Below are positions 4,744 to 12,342 of a DNA stretch of 16,449 bases, one piece after another (the first letter of the stretch is position 1; every line of letters starts with the position of its first letter). Position numbers and translations under genes: made by a program. The notes under the pieces are model-generated. The model worked only from the letters and a program-made list of their open reading frames with translations. It did no database searches and was not told the DNA's origin. The DNA is from SFEL01 sp964392455 (GTDB lineage Bacteria > Bacillota > Clostridia > Christensenellales > CAG-138), in assembly GCA_964392455.1 (NCBI GenBank), contig CAYMPG010000033.1:1-16449 (forward strand), read 5' to 3'.

Positions 4744-7326
4744 TTACCTTACCACCAGCTTCTCCCCGTCGTAATCCACGGAGAATACGGTATCCGGGGC
4801 GGGGTCGGTCTCTATTATGCGGCGGGCAAGGAGGGTCTCCAGCTTGCTGGAGAGCAGCCGCTTGAGTGGCCTTGCGCCGTACTGGGGATCGTAGCCCGCA
4901 TCCGCAATGTACTTCTTGGCAGCATCCGTAAGGGTAACATCCAGGCGGCGCTCCTTCAGGCGCTTGCGGATATCCTCAAGGAGCAGCTCTGTGATGGAGA
5001 ATATCTCCTGCTGGGTGAGAGGCTTATAAAATACGGTATCGTCTATTCTGTTAAGGAACTCGGGACGGAAGCTCTGCTTGAGCAGCTTCTCCACCTGGCT
5101 GCGGGCCTGATCGGATATGCGTCCATCCTCTATGCCCTCCAGTATGTAGCTTGAGCCCAGATTGCTGGTCATGACGATTACGGTATTCTTAAAGTCCACC
5201 GTGCGCCCCTGGGAATCTGTTATGCGGCCATCGTCCAGCACCTGCAGCAGTACATTGAATACATCCGGATGTGCCTTTTCTATTTCATCAAACAGCACCA
5301 CGCAGTATGGCTTTCTGCGAACGGCCTCGGTAAGCTGGCCGCCCTCATCATAGCCCACATAGCCCGGAGGTGCACCGATAAGGCGGGATACAGAGTGCTT
5401 TTCCATGTATTCGCTCATATCGATACGAACCATGTTGCCTTCATCGTCAAACAGGGCCTCTGCAAGGGCCTTTGCGAGTTCTGTCTTACCCACGCCTGTG
5501 GGGCCAAGGAACAGGAAGGAGCCAATGGGCTTATCCGGGTCCTTAAGGCCGGCACGGGTGCGGAGGATAGCGTCGCATACGGTCTGTACGGCCTCGTCCT
5601 GGCCTATTACGCGGCGGTGAAGTATGCTGTCAAGATGCAGCAGCTTCTCCCTTTCTCCCTCCATCAGCTTGCTTACGGGTATGCCGGTCCAGCGGCCCAC
5701 AATGCGGGCTATCTCCTCCTCGGTGATGCGGTCTCTCAGCAGGCCTGCCGCCTTGCCCTTTTCCATATCGGCCTCGGCCTGCTCCAGCTCCTCCCTGAGC
5801 TTCGGCAGAGTGCCGTACTTGATTTCGGCCGCCCTGTTAAGGTCATAATTGCGCTCAGCCTGCTGCATTTCCGAATTCTGCTGCTCTATCTCTGTGCGGA
5901 GGGACTGCACCTTTTTTATTGCATCCTTTTCGTTTTCCCATTTTGCCTTAAGGCCGGCAAATTCCTCCCTCTCTGAGGCAAGCTGGCGTCGTATATCCTC
6001 AAGGTGCTGTATGGACAGCTTATCGCTTTCCTTGGTAAGGGCCGCCTCCTCTATTTCAAGCTGCATTATATGGCGGCGCTTTTCATCCAGCTCGGTGGGC
6101 ATACTGTCCATTTCGGTACGCACCAGGGCGCAGGCCTCATCCACAAGGTCTATGGCCTTATCCGGCAGGAACCTGTCGCTGATATACCTGTGGGACAATG
6201 TGGCCGCAGCGATAAGGGCATTGTCGTTTATCTTTACCCCGTGGAATACCTCGTATCTTTCCTTCAGGCCACGAAGTATGCTGATGGTATCCTCCACAGT
6301 GGGCTCATCCACCATTACCGGCTGGAACCTGCGGGAAAGGGCTGCATCCTTTTCTATATACTTGCGGTATTCATCCAGAGTGGTGGCGCCTATGCAGTGC
6401 AGCTCGCCCCTTGCAAGCATGGGCTTTAGCAGATTGCCGGCATCCATGCTGCCCTCTGTGCGGCCTGCGCCCACGATATTGTGCAGCTCATCTATAAACA
6501 GTATTATGCCGCCCTCGCTGCGCTTTACCTCATTAAGCACGGCCTTGAGACGCTCCTCAAATTCCCCTCTGAATTTTGCGCCTGCTATCAGCGCACCCAT
6601 ATCCAGAGAGAATATCCTGCGCTCCTTAAGGTTTGCAGGCACATCTCCGCTGACTATACGCTGGGCAAGGCCCTCTGCTATGGCAGTCTTGCCTACGCCC
6701 GGCTCGCCTATGAGCACGGGATTATTTTTGCTTTTACGGGAAAGTATGCGGATAACGTTTCGTACTTCCTCATCCCTGCCTATAACGGGGTCCAGCTTCT
6801 GCTTCCTTGCAAGCTCCACAAGATCCTGAGCGTATTTGCCCAGCGCATCGTAGGTGCCCTCGGGGCTGTCGGTAGTTACCCGTGCGCCGCCTCTCACGTC
6901 GTTCAGGGCCTTGAGGAATTCATCCCGGGTAATGGCAAAGCTTTTGAAAAGCTCCTTCATGGCGGCATTGGGTGCCTCCAGTATGCCAAGGAACAGATGC
7001 TCCACCGAGATATACTCATCCTTCATATGCTCCGCCTGCTGCTCGGCAGAATTAAGGGCCCTGTCCAGCTCCGGGGTTATGTAAACCTTATCCATTTCCC
7101 TGCTGCCGCTCATTCTGGGGAGCTTGCTTATTTCGCTGTTTATGGCAGCGGAAAAAGCATCCCTGTCCTTGCCCATGCGGGTAACGAGCTGGCTTATGAG
7201 CTCCTGCTCCATCAGCGCAGCCATAAGATGCTGCTGGTCAACCTGGGAGCTGCCGTTTTTGGTGGCGATGCTCTGAGCATCCTGCACAGCGGTTACGGAT
7301 TTTTGCGTTAGCTTGTTGATGTTCAT
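4744..7326 (-). CDS. clpB: ATP-dependent disaggregase ClpB
   Basis: An 860-aa Hsp100 chaperone, the normal length. ClpB is a cytosolic hexamer that pulls single polypeptides out of aggregates together with DnaK. The domain order is complete: N-terminal double Clp-N repeat (about 1-145), AAA1 with Walker A GEPGVGKT (207-214) and Walker B ILFIDELHN, a Glu/Lys/Gln-rich middle coiled coil, then AAA2 with GPTGVGKT and VVLFDEIEKAHPDV, pore loop GYVGYDEGG, and the C-terminal D2-small domain. The long middle domain separates it from ClpC/ClpA; no ClpP-binding IGF loop was noticed. The ATG at 7326 is chosen because AGGAGG (7335-7340) lies eight bases upstream and MNINKLTQKS is a typical ClpB start. 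The open frame upstream runs through the CIRCE operator and is not coding. It is monocistronic, and expression is expected to be heat-induced through HrcA. Confidence 0.97.
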   Translation of the reverse strand: MNINKLTQKSVTAVQDAQSIATKNGSSQVDQQHLMAALMEQELISQLVTRMGKDRDAFSAAINSEISKLPRMSGSREMDKVYITPELDRALNSAEQQAEHMKDEYISVEHLFLGILEAPNAAMKELFKSFAITRDEFLKALNDVRGGARVTTDSPEGTYDALGKYAQDLVELARKQKLDPVIGRDEEVRNVIRILSRKSKNNPVLIGEPGVGKTAIAEGLAQRIVSGDVPANLKERRIFSLDMGALIAGAKFRGEFEERLKAVLNEVKRSEGGIILFIDELHNIVGAGRTEGSMDAGNLLKPMLARGELHCIGATTLDEYRKYIEKDAALSRRFQPVMVDEPTVEDTISILRGLKERYEVFHGVKINDNALIAAATLSHRYISDRFLPDKAIDLVDEACALVRTEMDSMPTELDEKRRHIMQLEIEEAALTKESDKLSIQHLEDIRRQLASEREEFAGLKAKWENEKDAIKKVQSLRTEIEQQNSEMQQAERNYDLNRAAEIKYGTLPKLREELEQAEADMEKGKAAGLLRDRITEEEIARIVGRWTGIPVSKLMEGEREKLLHLDSILHRRVIGQDEAVQTVCDAILRTRAGLKDPDKPIGSFLFLGPTGVGKTELAKALAEALFDDEGNMVRIDMSEYMEKHSVSRLIGAPPGYVGYDEGGQLTEAVRRKPYCVVLFDEIEKAHPDVFNVLLQVLDDGRITDSQGRTVDFKNTVIVMTSNLGSSYILEGIEDGRISDQARSQVEKLLKQSFRPEFLNRIDDTVFYKPLTQQEIFSITELLLEDIRKRLKERRLDVTLTDAAKKYIADAGYDPQYGARPLKRLLSSKLETLLARRIIETDPAPDTVFSVDYDGEKLVVR

Positions 7327-7394
7327 TATAGCTTCCTCCTTCTTTGAGGTATGGTCCATGGTCATTATGGTGGGGCCGGGCCTGCATCGGGCCT

Positions 7395-7421
7395 TTAGCA
7401 CTCTCACCTTTCGAGTGCTAA
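7395..7421. promoter_or_regulatory. CIRCE operator (HrcA binding site) upstream of clpB
   Basis: A perfect palindrome TTAGCACTC-N9-GAGTGCTAA at 7395-7403 and 7413-7421. This is the canonical binding site of the heat-shock repressor HrcA. It lies about 70 bases before the clpB ATG, within the leader or at the start site, so HrcA binding would block clpB transcription until heat stress inactivates the repressor. Confidence 0.97.
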
Positions 7422-7447
7422 TTATATATTGCCACCGTGTCGCAATC

Positions 7448-7476
7448 ATTATACCAATTTGAAAGAATTGTGAAGA
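7448..7476 (-). promoter_or_regulatory. Candidate clpB promoter
   Basis: A perfect TATAAT (7448-7453, minus strand) lies 27 bases upstream of CIRCE. At 17-base spacing the -35 hexamer is a poor TCTTCA; a better TTCACA exists only at 15-base spacing. A second TATAAT at 7421-7426 touches the CIRCE edge but lacks a good -35. Which one is used cannot be decided from sequence. Confidence 0.5.
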
Positions 7477-7508
7477 ATACCCTGCCCCATAATTAAAAAA
7501 CAATGCCA

Positions 7509-7537
7509 TGGAAATGGCGGCAGGTATATTGTATAAT
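7509..7537 (+). promoter_or_regulatory. Promoter of the small-protein/CYTH pair
   Basis: TGGAAA (7509-7514), 17 bases, TATAAT (7532-7537) on the plus strand. An overlapping second TATAAT sits at 7537-7542. The start site should fall near 7544, leaving a short leader with the AGGAGG site at 7555-7560. Confidence 0.65.
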
Positions 7538-7569
7538 ATAATCATTCACAGCAAAGGAGGCGCAGTACA

Positions 7570-7803
7570 GTGAAAATAAAGGATATATCCGAGCCCACCC
7601 GGTTTTTTGAGGCAGTAAACAGCTGCGCCGGCAGGGTGGAGCTGCTCAGCACGGAGGGCGATTGCCTCAATCTTAAATCCCGCCTGTGCCAGTACATTGC
7701 CCTTACTCAGGTATTTGAGGATCAGCGCATAGAGGGCATAGAGCTTGCAATAAGCGACCCTGACGATCTGCATCTGCTGCTGCCCTACATCATTACGGAA
7801 TAG
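7570..7803 (+). CDS. Uncharacterised 77-aa protein (clostridial type often mislabelled 'polyA polymerase')
   Basis: GTG start at 7570 with AGGAGG (7555-7560) nine bases upstream. The product is small, soluble and acidic, with a predicted alternation of strands and helices: KDISEPTRFFEAVNSCAGRV, an ELLSTEGDCLNLKSRL section, then a C-terminal helix ending in LHLLLPYI. The NLKSRL...ALTQVF pattern faintly recalls HPr-like folds, but no phosphorylatable His is present. From memory, similar 75-80-aa proteins are common in Clostridia and carry an unsupported 'polyA polymerase' label; nothing in this sequence supports a nucleotidyltransferase. Its stop codon is seven bases before the CYTH gene, so the two are cotranscribed and probably translationally coupled. 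Function unknown. Confidence 0.75.
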   Translation: MKIKDISEPTRFFEAVNSCAGRVELLSTEGDCLNLKSRLCQYIALTQVFEDQRIEGIELAISDPDDLHLLLPYIITE

Positions 7804-7810
7804 CCCGCCC

Positions 7811-8311
7811 ATGACAGCCATAATAAAGGACGGCGTTCCCTACGAAACAGAGCGCAAGTATCTCATAGCCTATCCCGACAGGGCTGCCCTCATGACGCTG
7901 CCCGGCGCCATTGCCCTTGAAATAGTGCAGGTATACCTCCGGGGCGGCGCTGCAAGGATACGCAGCAGCAGTGGCCCTATGGGCACCGTATACATCTACA
8001 CCGAAAAGCACAGGGTAACCGAGCTCACCCGTATAGAAAACGAGCGGGAGATATCACATCAGGAATACCTTTCCCTCCTGTCCTCAGCTGACCCTGCCTT
8101 CCGCCCCATAGAAAAAACACGGCTCTGCATACCCCACATGGGCCATGTGTTTGAAATAGACATATACCCCTTCTGGCAGGATAAGGCCATTGCGGAGGTG
8201 GAGCTTGCCAGTGAGGATGAGGAGATTATCTTGCCGGAGTGGCTGGATATAATACAGGAGGTCACCCTTGACCCGGCCTACAAAAACACATCCCTTGCCC
8301 GGATAAAATAG
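7811..8311 (+). CDS. CYTH domain triphosphate tunnel protein
   Basis: A 166-aa single-domain CYTH protein. These beta-barrel 'tunnel' enzymes hydrolyse or cyclise triphosphates (inorganic triphosphate, thiamine triphosphate or ATP), using an N-terminal ExExK motif for metal binding. Here the motif is ETERK (residues 13-17) within YETERKYLI. Tunnel-lining basic residues follow (RIRSS, KHRV), with acidic strands in FEID and AEVELASEDEE. The C-terminal PEWLDIIQEVTLDPAYKN plus TSLARI is the usual end of short bacterial CYTH proteins. No fused CHAD or HD domain is present. It follows the 77-aa gene by seven bases and has a weak ribosome binding site, consistent with coupling. It ends at the shared terminator 8322-8345. 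The substrate cannot be predicted; tripolyphosphatase is most common for this class. Confidence 0.85.
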   Translation: MTAIIKDGVPYETERKYLIAYPDRAALMTLPGAIALEIVQVYLRGGAARIRSSSGPMGTVYIYTEKHRVTELTRIENEREISHQEYLSLLSSADPAFRPIEKTRLCIPHMGHVFEIDIYPFWQDKAIAEVELASEDEEIILPEWLDIIQEVTLDPAYKNTSLARIK

Positions 8312-8321
8312 CATATACAGC

Positions 8322-8350
8322 AAAAAGCCCCTTCCGGGGCTTTTTATTTT
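8322..8350. terminator. Bidirectional terminator between convergent operons
   Basis: AAAAAGCCCC (8322-8331), loop TTCC, GGGGCTTTTT (8336-8345), then ATTTT. With A-runs before and T-runs after the stem it can stop both the plus-strand CYTH transcript and the minus-strand acetyltransferase operon. Confidence 0.9.
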
Positions 8351-8372
8351 TCTGCCACTGAGGGGCATATCT

Positions 8373-8858
8373 TCAGGTTTGGTTGCAATAGGCCACACGC
8401 CTGCTGCCATCTGCCACATATATTATGCCGCAGCGGGTAAAGCCGTGCTTTTTCAGCACATGGTGCATGGGTGCATTATCCTCATGGGTATCGATGCGTA
8501 TGTTTTCGGTTATTCCCCGGCAGAAATCGTAGCACAGGGTAAATATGCCGCTCTTTCTCCCATCGCTGCCTATGCGGTGTATGGTGCCATAGGGCCGGTC
8601 ATCAGGCCATGCTCCATCCTCGATATGAGCATAGGTAGGATCCTCCCCCAGTATGAAGGCGAATATGCAATACAGCTCATCCCCCTCACAGCCCACATAG
8701 CTGACCCCGCGGCTTATGTCCTCCCGAACCAGCTCCTCTGAAGGATAGCCGTTTATCCATTGCTGCATATTACCGCTGTTTCGCATTGCAGCCCGGGCAG
8801 TATCGTATATTTCCATTATGCGGGGGATATCCTCCACCGCCGCTTTTCTTATGTGCAT
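8373..8858 (-). CDS. GNAT family N-acetyltransferase
   Basis: A 161-aa single GNAT domain beginning MHIRKAAVEDIPRIMEIYDT, the usual first strand and helix. The acetyl-CoA pyrophosphate loop is the variant IHRIGSDGRKSGI in the middle of the protein. After it come TLCYDFC, IRIDTHEDNAPMHHVLKKHG and FTRCGIIYV, the standard motif B with Asn/His positions and the 'KHGF' turn. The family transfers acetyl groups to amines of small molecules, peptides or ribosomal proteins; the substrate is not predictable. It is the last gene of a minus-strand operon: its ATG is five bases after the hydrolase stop, with the ribosome binding site inside the end of the hydrolase gene. Confidence 0.88.
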   Translation of the reverse strand: MHIRKAAVEDIPRIMEIYDTARAAMRNSGNMQQWINGYPSEELVREDISRGVSYVGCEGDELYCIFAFILGEDPTYAHIEDGAWPDDRPYGTIHRIGSDGRKSGIFTLCYDFCRGITENIRIDTHEDNAPMHHVLKKHGFTRCGIIYVADGSRRVAYCNQT

Positions 8859-8863
8859 GATAT

Positions 8864-9508
8864 TTACGCCCTGTAATCCAGCACTATTATCCTGTCGCTG
8901 CCAAGGCTCTCGGGGGTAATGGAGGCCTCGCTCTGGCGCATACGGTGAATGGCGCAGCCGCTGGCGTGGTCAAGGAATTCATTTACGTCATCCAGCTCTG
9001 CCTTTACCACATCCGTATAATAATGCATGGGGATGACCACCTTTGGCCTGAGGGTATTGGCAAGGTCTCTTGCGCCCTGATAATCAATGGTATAATTGCC
9101 GCCCACAGGCGTAAGCAGCACATCCACCCTGCCTATGGCCTTTACTGTGGCCTCATCCGGAAGCTGGCCCAGGTCTCCTGCATGGAGCAGCCGCACGCCG
9201 TCTATCTCAAAGAGGAACATTACATTTGGCCCCCTGAGCGCCCCGCAGGCATCATCATGGAAGGAAGGGAAGCCTTCTATGGTTATGCCCTTTACCTGGT
9301 GCCTGCCTGCTTCGGCTATTACCACTGCCTTCTCTCCAGCGGCGGCAATGTTATTATGATCGAAATGATCGTGGCTGGAGGTGACGATATCCGCCTCCAC
9401 AGAGCCTATATCGTATCCTATCTCCGGGTTGCAGGGGTCTGTAAGTATCCTTACGCCGCTTTCGCTGGTAAACAGAAAGCAGGAATGTCCAAGCCATTTT
9501 ATAGTCAT
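8864..9508 (-). CDS. UlaG-like metallo-beta-lactamase-fold hydrolase
   Basis: A 214-aa zinc hydrolase of the UlaG/UPF0173 branch, starting MTIKWLGHSCFLF, the hallmark strand of this group. The metal-binding motif is HDHFDH; later ligands are in LHAGDLG and in PMHYYTD. These enzymes are cytoplasmic and mostly lactonase- or phosphodiesterase-like; this short form lacks any nucleic acid-binding beta-CASP domain. The ATG at 9508 is preferred over the longer open frame, which begins inside the upstream gene. AGGAGG (9522-9527) lies 13-14 bases away, longer than ideal, and overlaps the stop codon of the upstream 202-aa gene, suggesting coupling. It is the middle gene of a three-gene operon. Confidence 0.88.
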   Translation of the reverse strand: MTIKWLGHSCFLFTSESGVRILTDPCNPEIGYDIGSVEADIVTSSHDHFDHNNIAAAGEKAVVIAEAGRHQVKGITIEGFPSFHDDACGALRGPNVMFLFEIDGVRLLHAGDLGQLPDEATVKAIGRVDVLLTPVGGNYTIDYQGARDLANTLRPKVVIPMHYYTDVVKAELDDVNEFLDHASGCAIHRMRQSEASITPESLGSDRIIVLDYRA

Positions 9509-9525
9509 AATCTTATATTTACCTC

Positions 9526-10134
9526 CTATTGGGGATTTATCATCAGCAGCCTTGCAGCGCACGCAGCGCAGCCGCCGCTCTGCTCTCTGATTATATTCCG
9601 CTCACCGTCATTGAGCCCATCCATTGCCCCAAGCAGCGCCCGGGCTGCCCGCTTTTTCACGGCCCTGCCCTTCCTGCCGCAAAAGCCCTCTATGCCAAGG
9701 GCAAGCCACAGCCCCCGCCTGAATACCTGTGGGCAGCCCTCCCCGCCCTTTCGGGAAAGCATTATCATGCGGGCGGCAGCATAGGCGGCCTCGTCATCGG
9801 TATCCTCCGGGAGCGCAGGCTCCGGATAGCTTTTTATTATATGGGATATTATAGCGGAATATGCCTCATCTGAAATATGAAAGAGCAGATGCCCATTTGC
9901 CTCGGATATGCCTGCCAGCAGCCTTGCGCCCAGTATCACAGGGGGAGCCTCGTCGGCCATGCGGCTGAGTCTTTGCAGCCACCATGCCCCATCCGGCCCC
10001 GGACGAAAGCCCAGCGGGGCGGATACCTCTGCCCCCGGGCAATCCATATCGAAGGCGTCCGGCGTAATATCCTGCCAGGCCCCGGCAACAAACCTGCACA
10101 GCTCCTCTCGGATAAGGGAATACACGCTGCTCAT
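9526..10134 (-). CDS. Uncharacterised 202-aa protein, possibly with an ArgRS-type N-terminal/DALR-like fold
   Basis: The ATG at 10134 reads MSSVYSLIREELCRF with AAGGGG nine bases upstream; a GTG directly before it is an alternative. Starts further upstream would place the promoter inside the gene. The protein is soluble and Ala/Arg-rich. The section VILGARLLAGISEANGHLLF plus HISDEAYSAIISHII resembles the N-terminal domain of arginyl-tRNA synthetase, and the C-terminal half is all-helical (AAARMIMLSRKGG, RAARALLGAMDGL) as in DALR anticodon-binding domains. No synthetase catalytic motifs (HIGH, KMSKS) are present. It ends with two Cys in GGCAACAARLL. The resemblance is by eye and weak. First gene of an operon with the hydrolase and acetyltransferase. 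Confidence 0.6.
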   Translation of the reverse strand: MSSVYSLIREELCRFVAGAWQDITPDAFDMDCPGAEVSAPLGFRPGPDGAWWLQRLSRMADEAPPVILGARLLAGISEANGHLLFHISDEAYSAIISHIIKSYPEPALPEDTDDEAAYAAARMIMLSRKGGEGCPQVFRRGLWLALGIEGFCGRKGRAVKKRAARALLGAMDGLNDGERNIIREQSGGCAACAARLLMINPQ

Positions 10135-10164
10135 CACCAAAGGCCCCTTTGCAAAATGAGTATA

Positions 10165-10237
10165 ATTATATATAAGAGTACGGCCTTTTTTGCCGGTTGT
10201 CAAGGTGGTGATGTTAAGTTTGTATGAAGTTTGTCAA
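10165..10237 (-). promoter_or_regulatory. Promoter region of the 202-aa gene operon
   Basis: Two perfect TTGACA boxes lie on the minus strand at 10232-10237 and 10198-10203, 34 bases apart. The nearer one has only a weak -10 (TACTCT, 10175-10180) at 17-base spacing; a perfect TATAAT (10165-10170) is 27 bases away, too far for it. The distal box has TAACAT at 15 bases. A promoter is likely here, but which hexamers are used is unclear. Confidence 0.45.
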
Positions 10238-10245
10238 TTTATTTC

Positions 10246-10276
10246 CTGCAAAAACCGCCTTTATGTAAGGCGGTTT
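10246..10276 (-). terminator. Terminator of the spoIIR-sleB-ypeB unit
   Basis: AAACCGCCTT (10252-10261), loop TATGT, AAGGCGGTTT (10267-10276). On the minus strand the stem ends in GGTTTTTGC, giving the T-run. It lies 38 bases after the ypeB stop. Confidence 0.85.
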
Positions 10277-10314
10277 ACCTGTAATATCCGTAAATTTATG
10301 AAGGATTCTCTTTT

Positions 10315-11643
10315 CTATATCACAAGCTGACCGTTTTCGCTGTCGATTATCTTGTAAATCTGCTCCTCCTCACCTGTGGCTGCGTTTACATAAAGTATGT
10401 AACTTTCCTCCCCCAGAGTGCATTTAAATTCATGGCACAGCACCTCAGTTTCAGGGGTAACGGGTATAAGGGCCATGGCGTGGCTCCTGACCTCCAGCGA
10501 ACCTGAAAGCAGGCTCTGCGCCTCCTCCCGGGATACGGCAGGAGCCGCAAGCTGCCGCTCCCTGTGGCTGAAAAGGTAATTGCGGGCGTCTATGCCGCAC
10601 ACGCTGCCCCCCTCCATATCCACCCATACCTTCACAAGGTCACTGTAGAGCAGCACCCCATCCTGCACGGCGGCAAAGTTTATCACCGCCACCCCGTCAT
10701 AATACTGGGCGTAGGTGCTCTGCATACTGCCGTAGCCCAGCTGGCTGAGCCTTTCAAGGGCCGCGCGGCGGTATTGCTCCGCCCTGGCTTCATCGGGCTT
10801 TCCGCTGGCGCTGCCCTGAACTGAGGCCATATAATACAGGAGCTTACCGCCCTGCTTTGTGATGGATACCTCGGCCCAGCTTCCATCCTCGTCATAGCGG
10901 CTGAAGTCATAGGTGGGTATCTGGCCCTCGGCAGTGCCGGTAAATGTCATATCCGTGCCTGCTACGCCTTCCGCAGTAAGCTCTGCGGCAGCCTCCTCCA
11001 CCTGCTCCCCTGATATGCCCCTCGGCTCCAGCTTTTCGCTGCTCTCAGAAAAGGGCCCATCGTAAATAAGAGTGGGGAAGCGGGCAATATCCTCATTGTC
11101 CTTATACTGGCTTTCCTCAGAGCTTACGAAGTATACATTTTCCTCCCCCTTTGGCAGCTCCCCCGCCATGAGCCGCTGCTCATGCTCCACCGCAAGCTGG
11201 GCGCAGCTATCCCTGAGCTTTGCAAGGGTCGCGGTATCCTCGCCGGTTATCACCCCGCCGCGCACTGCCTTTTTGGTAAGGGCATTGGCATAATCTCCCA
11301 GCCGCACGATAAACTGATTCAGCTCTGCCGTATCCACATGTGACACCGGCAGGTGGGACATATTGCTCACCGCCGAGCCGGACAGCCGCCATACCTCATC
11401 CAGCAGCAGCACATACTGGGAGGGGGAGCTTACCGCCAGCAGCTTTGAGAGGCTGTTTTCCAGCTGATAAAGGTCATCCGTCAGCTCGCCGTATGCCTGG
11501 GCATATGTGGCCTCCATGGCGATGCGGCAGGCCTCGGCCCTGCGCCGCTCCCCCGCTGCCCACAGGCTCACCCCTATCAGGGCAATGCAAAGCACGCCGG
11601 GCAGTATATATTTTTGCAGTATTGTTTTGCTTTTTTCGCTCAT
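10315..11643 (-). CDS. ypeB: Germination protein YpeB
   Basis: 442 residues from the second ATG of an ATGATG pair. GGAGG at 11650-11654 is six bases from this ATG but only three from the first, so MSEKSK is preferred. YpeB is made in the forespore, sits in the inner spore membrane and stabilises the cortex-lytic enzyme SleB; the two depend on each other. One N-terminal membrane anchor is visible (YILPGVLCIALIGVSLWAAG, about 12-32), then the helical YpeB region with SLSKLLAVSSPSQYVLLLDE and VWRLSGSAVSNMSHLPVSHV. Two or more PepSY/YPEB-like domains fill the C-terminal half (for example TYDFSRYDEDGSWAEVSITK and DYEGKxx-like VDMEGGSVCGIDARNYLF). The length matches the family. It follows sleB by 12 bases in the standard sleB-ypeB order and ends before a terminator. 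Confidence 0.95.
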   Translation of the reverse strand: MSEKSKTILQKYILPGVLCIALIGVSLWAAGERRRAEACRIAMEATYAQAYGELTDDLYQLENSLSKLLAVSSPSQYVLLLDEVWRLSGSAVSNMSHLPVSHVDTAELNQFIVRLGDYANALTKKAVRGGVITGEDTATLAKLRDSCAQLAVEHEQRLMAGELPKGEENVYFVSSEESQYKDNEDIARFPTLIYDGPFSESSEKLEPRGISGEQVEEAAAELTAEGVAGTDMTFTGTAEGQIPTYDFSRYDEDGSWAEVSITKQGGKLLYYMASVQGSASGKPDEARAEQYRRAALERLSQLGYGSMQSTYAQYYDGVAVINFAAVQDGVLLYSDLVKVWVDMEGGSVCGIDARNYLFSHRERQLAAPAVSREEAQSLLSGSLEVRSHAMALIPVTPETEVLCHEFKCTLGEESYILYVNAATGEEEQIYKIIDSENGQLVI

Positions 11644-11655
11644 CATATGCCTCCG

Positions 11656-12342
11656 CTAAAAAAATGCATGGTCCCCTATCCTGACCTTTACCGAGTGGGA
11701 CAGCATCCACTTATTGGTGGTCTTTGAAGGGGCATAATAATACAGGCAGCCGCCCGTTGGATCCCAGCCATTCATGGCATCCCGGGCAGCCTTTATGGAT
11801 TGGTCATTGGGCGCAAGGTTTATCTGCCCATCGTCCACCACGGAAAAAGCTCCCTTCTGGTATATTACGCCTGATATGCTGTTTGGAAAGGAGGAGCTCT
11901 CCACCCTGTTCAGCACCACGGCCGCCACGGCCACCATGCCCTTATAGGGCTCTCCCCTTGCCTCCCCATGCACAAGCTGGGCCAACAGATACAGGTTTTT
12001 ATTGGATGAGCTGCCCGAGGAGCCTGAGGAGGAGCCGGATGAGCCTGAGGCCCCCCCAAGGGACATCCCCAGCGCCTTTGCCGTGGCAGAGCCCACTACC
12101 CCATCCACAGCAAGGCCGTTTTTGCGCTGAAATTTCTCCACCGCCCGCCTTGTGCTGTTTCCATATACACCATCCACCGCCCCATCATAATAGCCCCACT
12201 TTTTCAGCCTGCTTTGCAGGGTCTTTACCTTTTCACCGGAGGAGCCCTGGCCCAGCGCAGCAGCATCTGCCTCCACCGGCACAAGCATGACCAGCAGCGC
12301 CATTATCATTATCAGGGCAACTGCCCTATGGCTGTTTTTCAC
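11656..12342 (-). CDS. sleB: Spore cortex-lytic enzyme SleB
   Basis: 228 residues starting at GTG 12342, with GGGAGG nine bases upstream inside the end of spoIIR. SleB is a lytic transglycosylase stored in the spore that cleaves muramic-delta-lactam-containing cortex at germination. Order of parts: signal peptide (1-27, ending VEADA), a peptidoglycan-binding domain (about 30-92; GSSGEKVKTLQSRL, GVYGNSTRRAVEKFQ), a Gly/Ser linker (96-113), and the Hydrolase_2 catalytic domain. The catalytic Glu127 lies in VHGEARGEPYKGMVAVA, and the conserved WDPTGGCLYYYAP and VRIGDHAFF follow. It is slightly shorter than Bacillus SleB. Its start overlaps the 3' end of spoIIR by 17 bases, so it can be translated from the spoIIR transcript. 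No separate sigma-G promoter was recognised in the spoIIR 3' end. Confidence 0.95.
   Translation of the reverse strand: MKNSHRAVALIMIMALLVMLVPVEADAAALGQGSSGEKVKTLQSRLKKWGYYDGAVDGVYGNSTRRAVEKFQRKNGLAVDGVVGSATAKALGMSLGGASGSSGSSSGSSGSSSNKNLYLLAQLVHGEARGEPYKGMVAVAAVVLNRVESSSFPNSISGVIYQKGAFSVVDDGQINLAPNDQSIKAARDAMNGWDPTGGCLYYYAPSKTTNKWMLSHSVKVRIGDHAFF

Noticed and set aside
5849..6829. A 326-codon plus-strand open frame opposite clpB
   Set aside because: It is a Ser/Arg/Leu-rich shadow of the clpB reverse complement, without a ribosome binding site, and clpB is unambiguous.
7327..7545. N-terminal extension of clpB in the open frame
   Set aside because: The extension crosses the CIRCE operator and promoter; ClpB starts at MNINKLTQKS with AGGAGG upstream.
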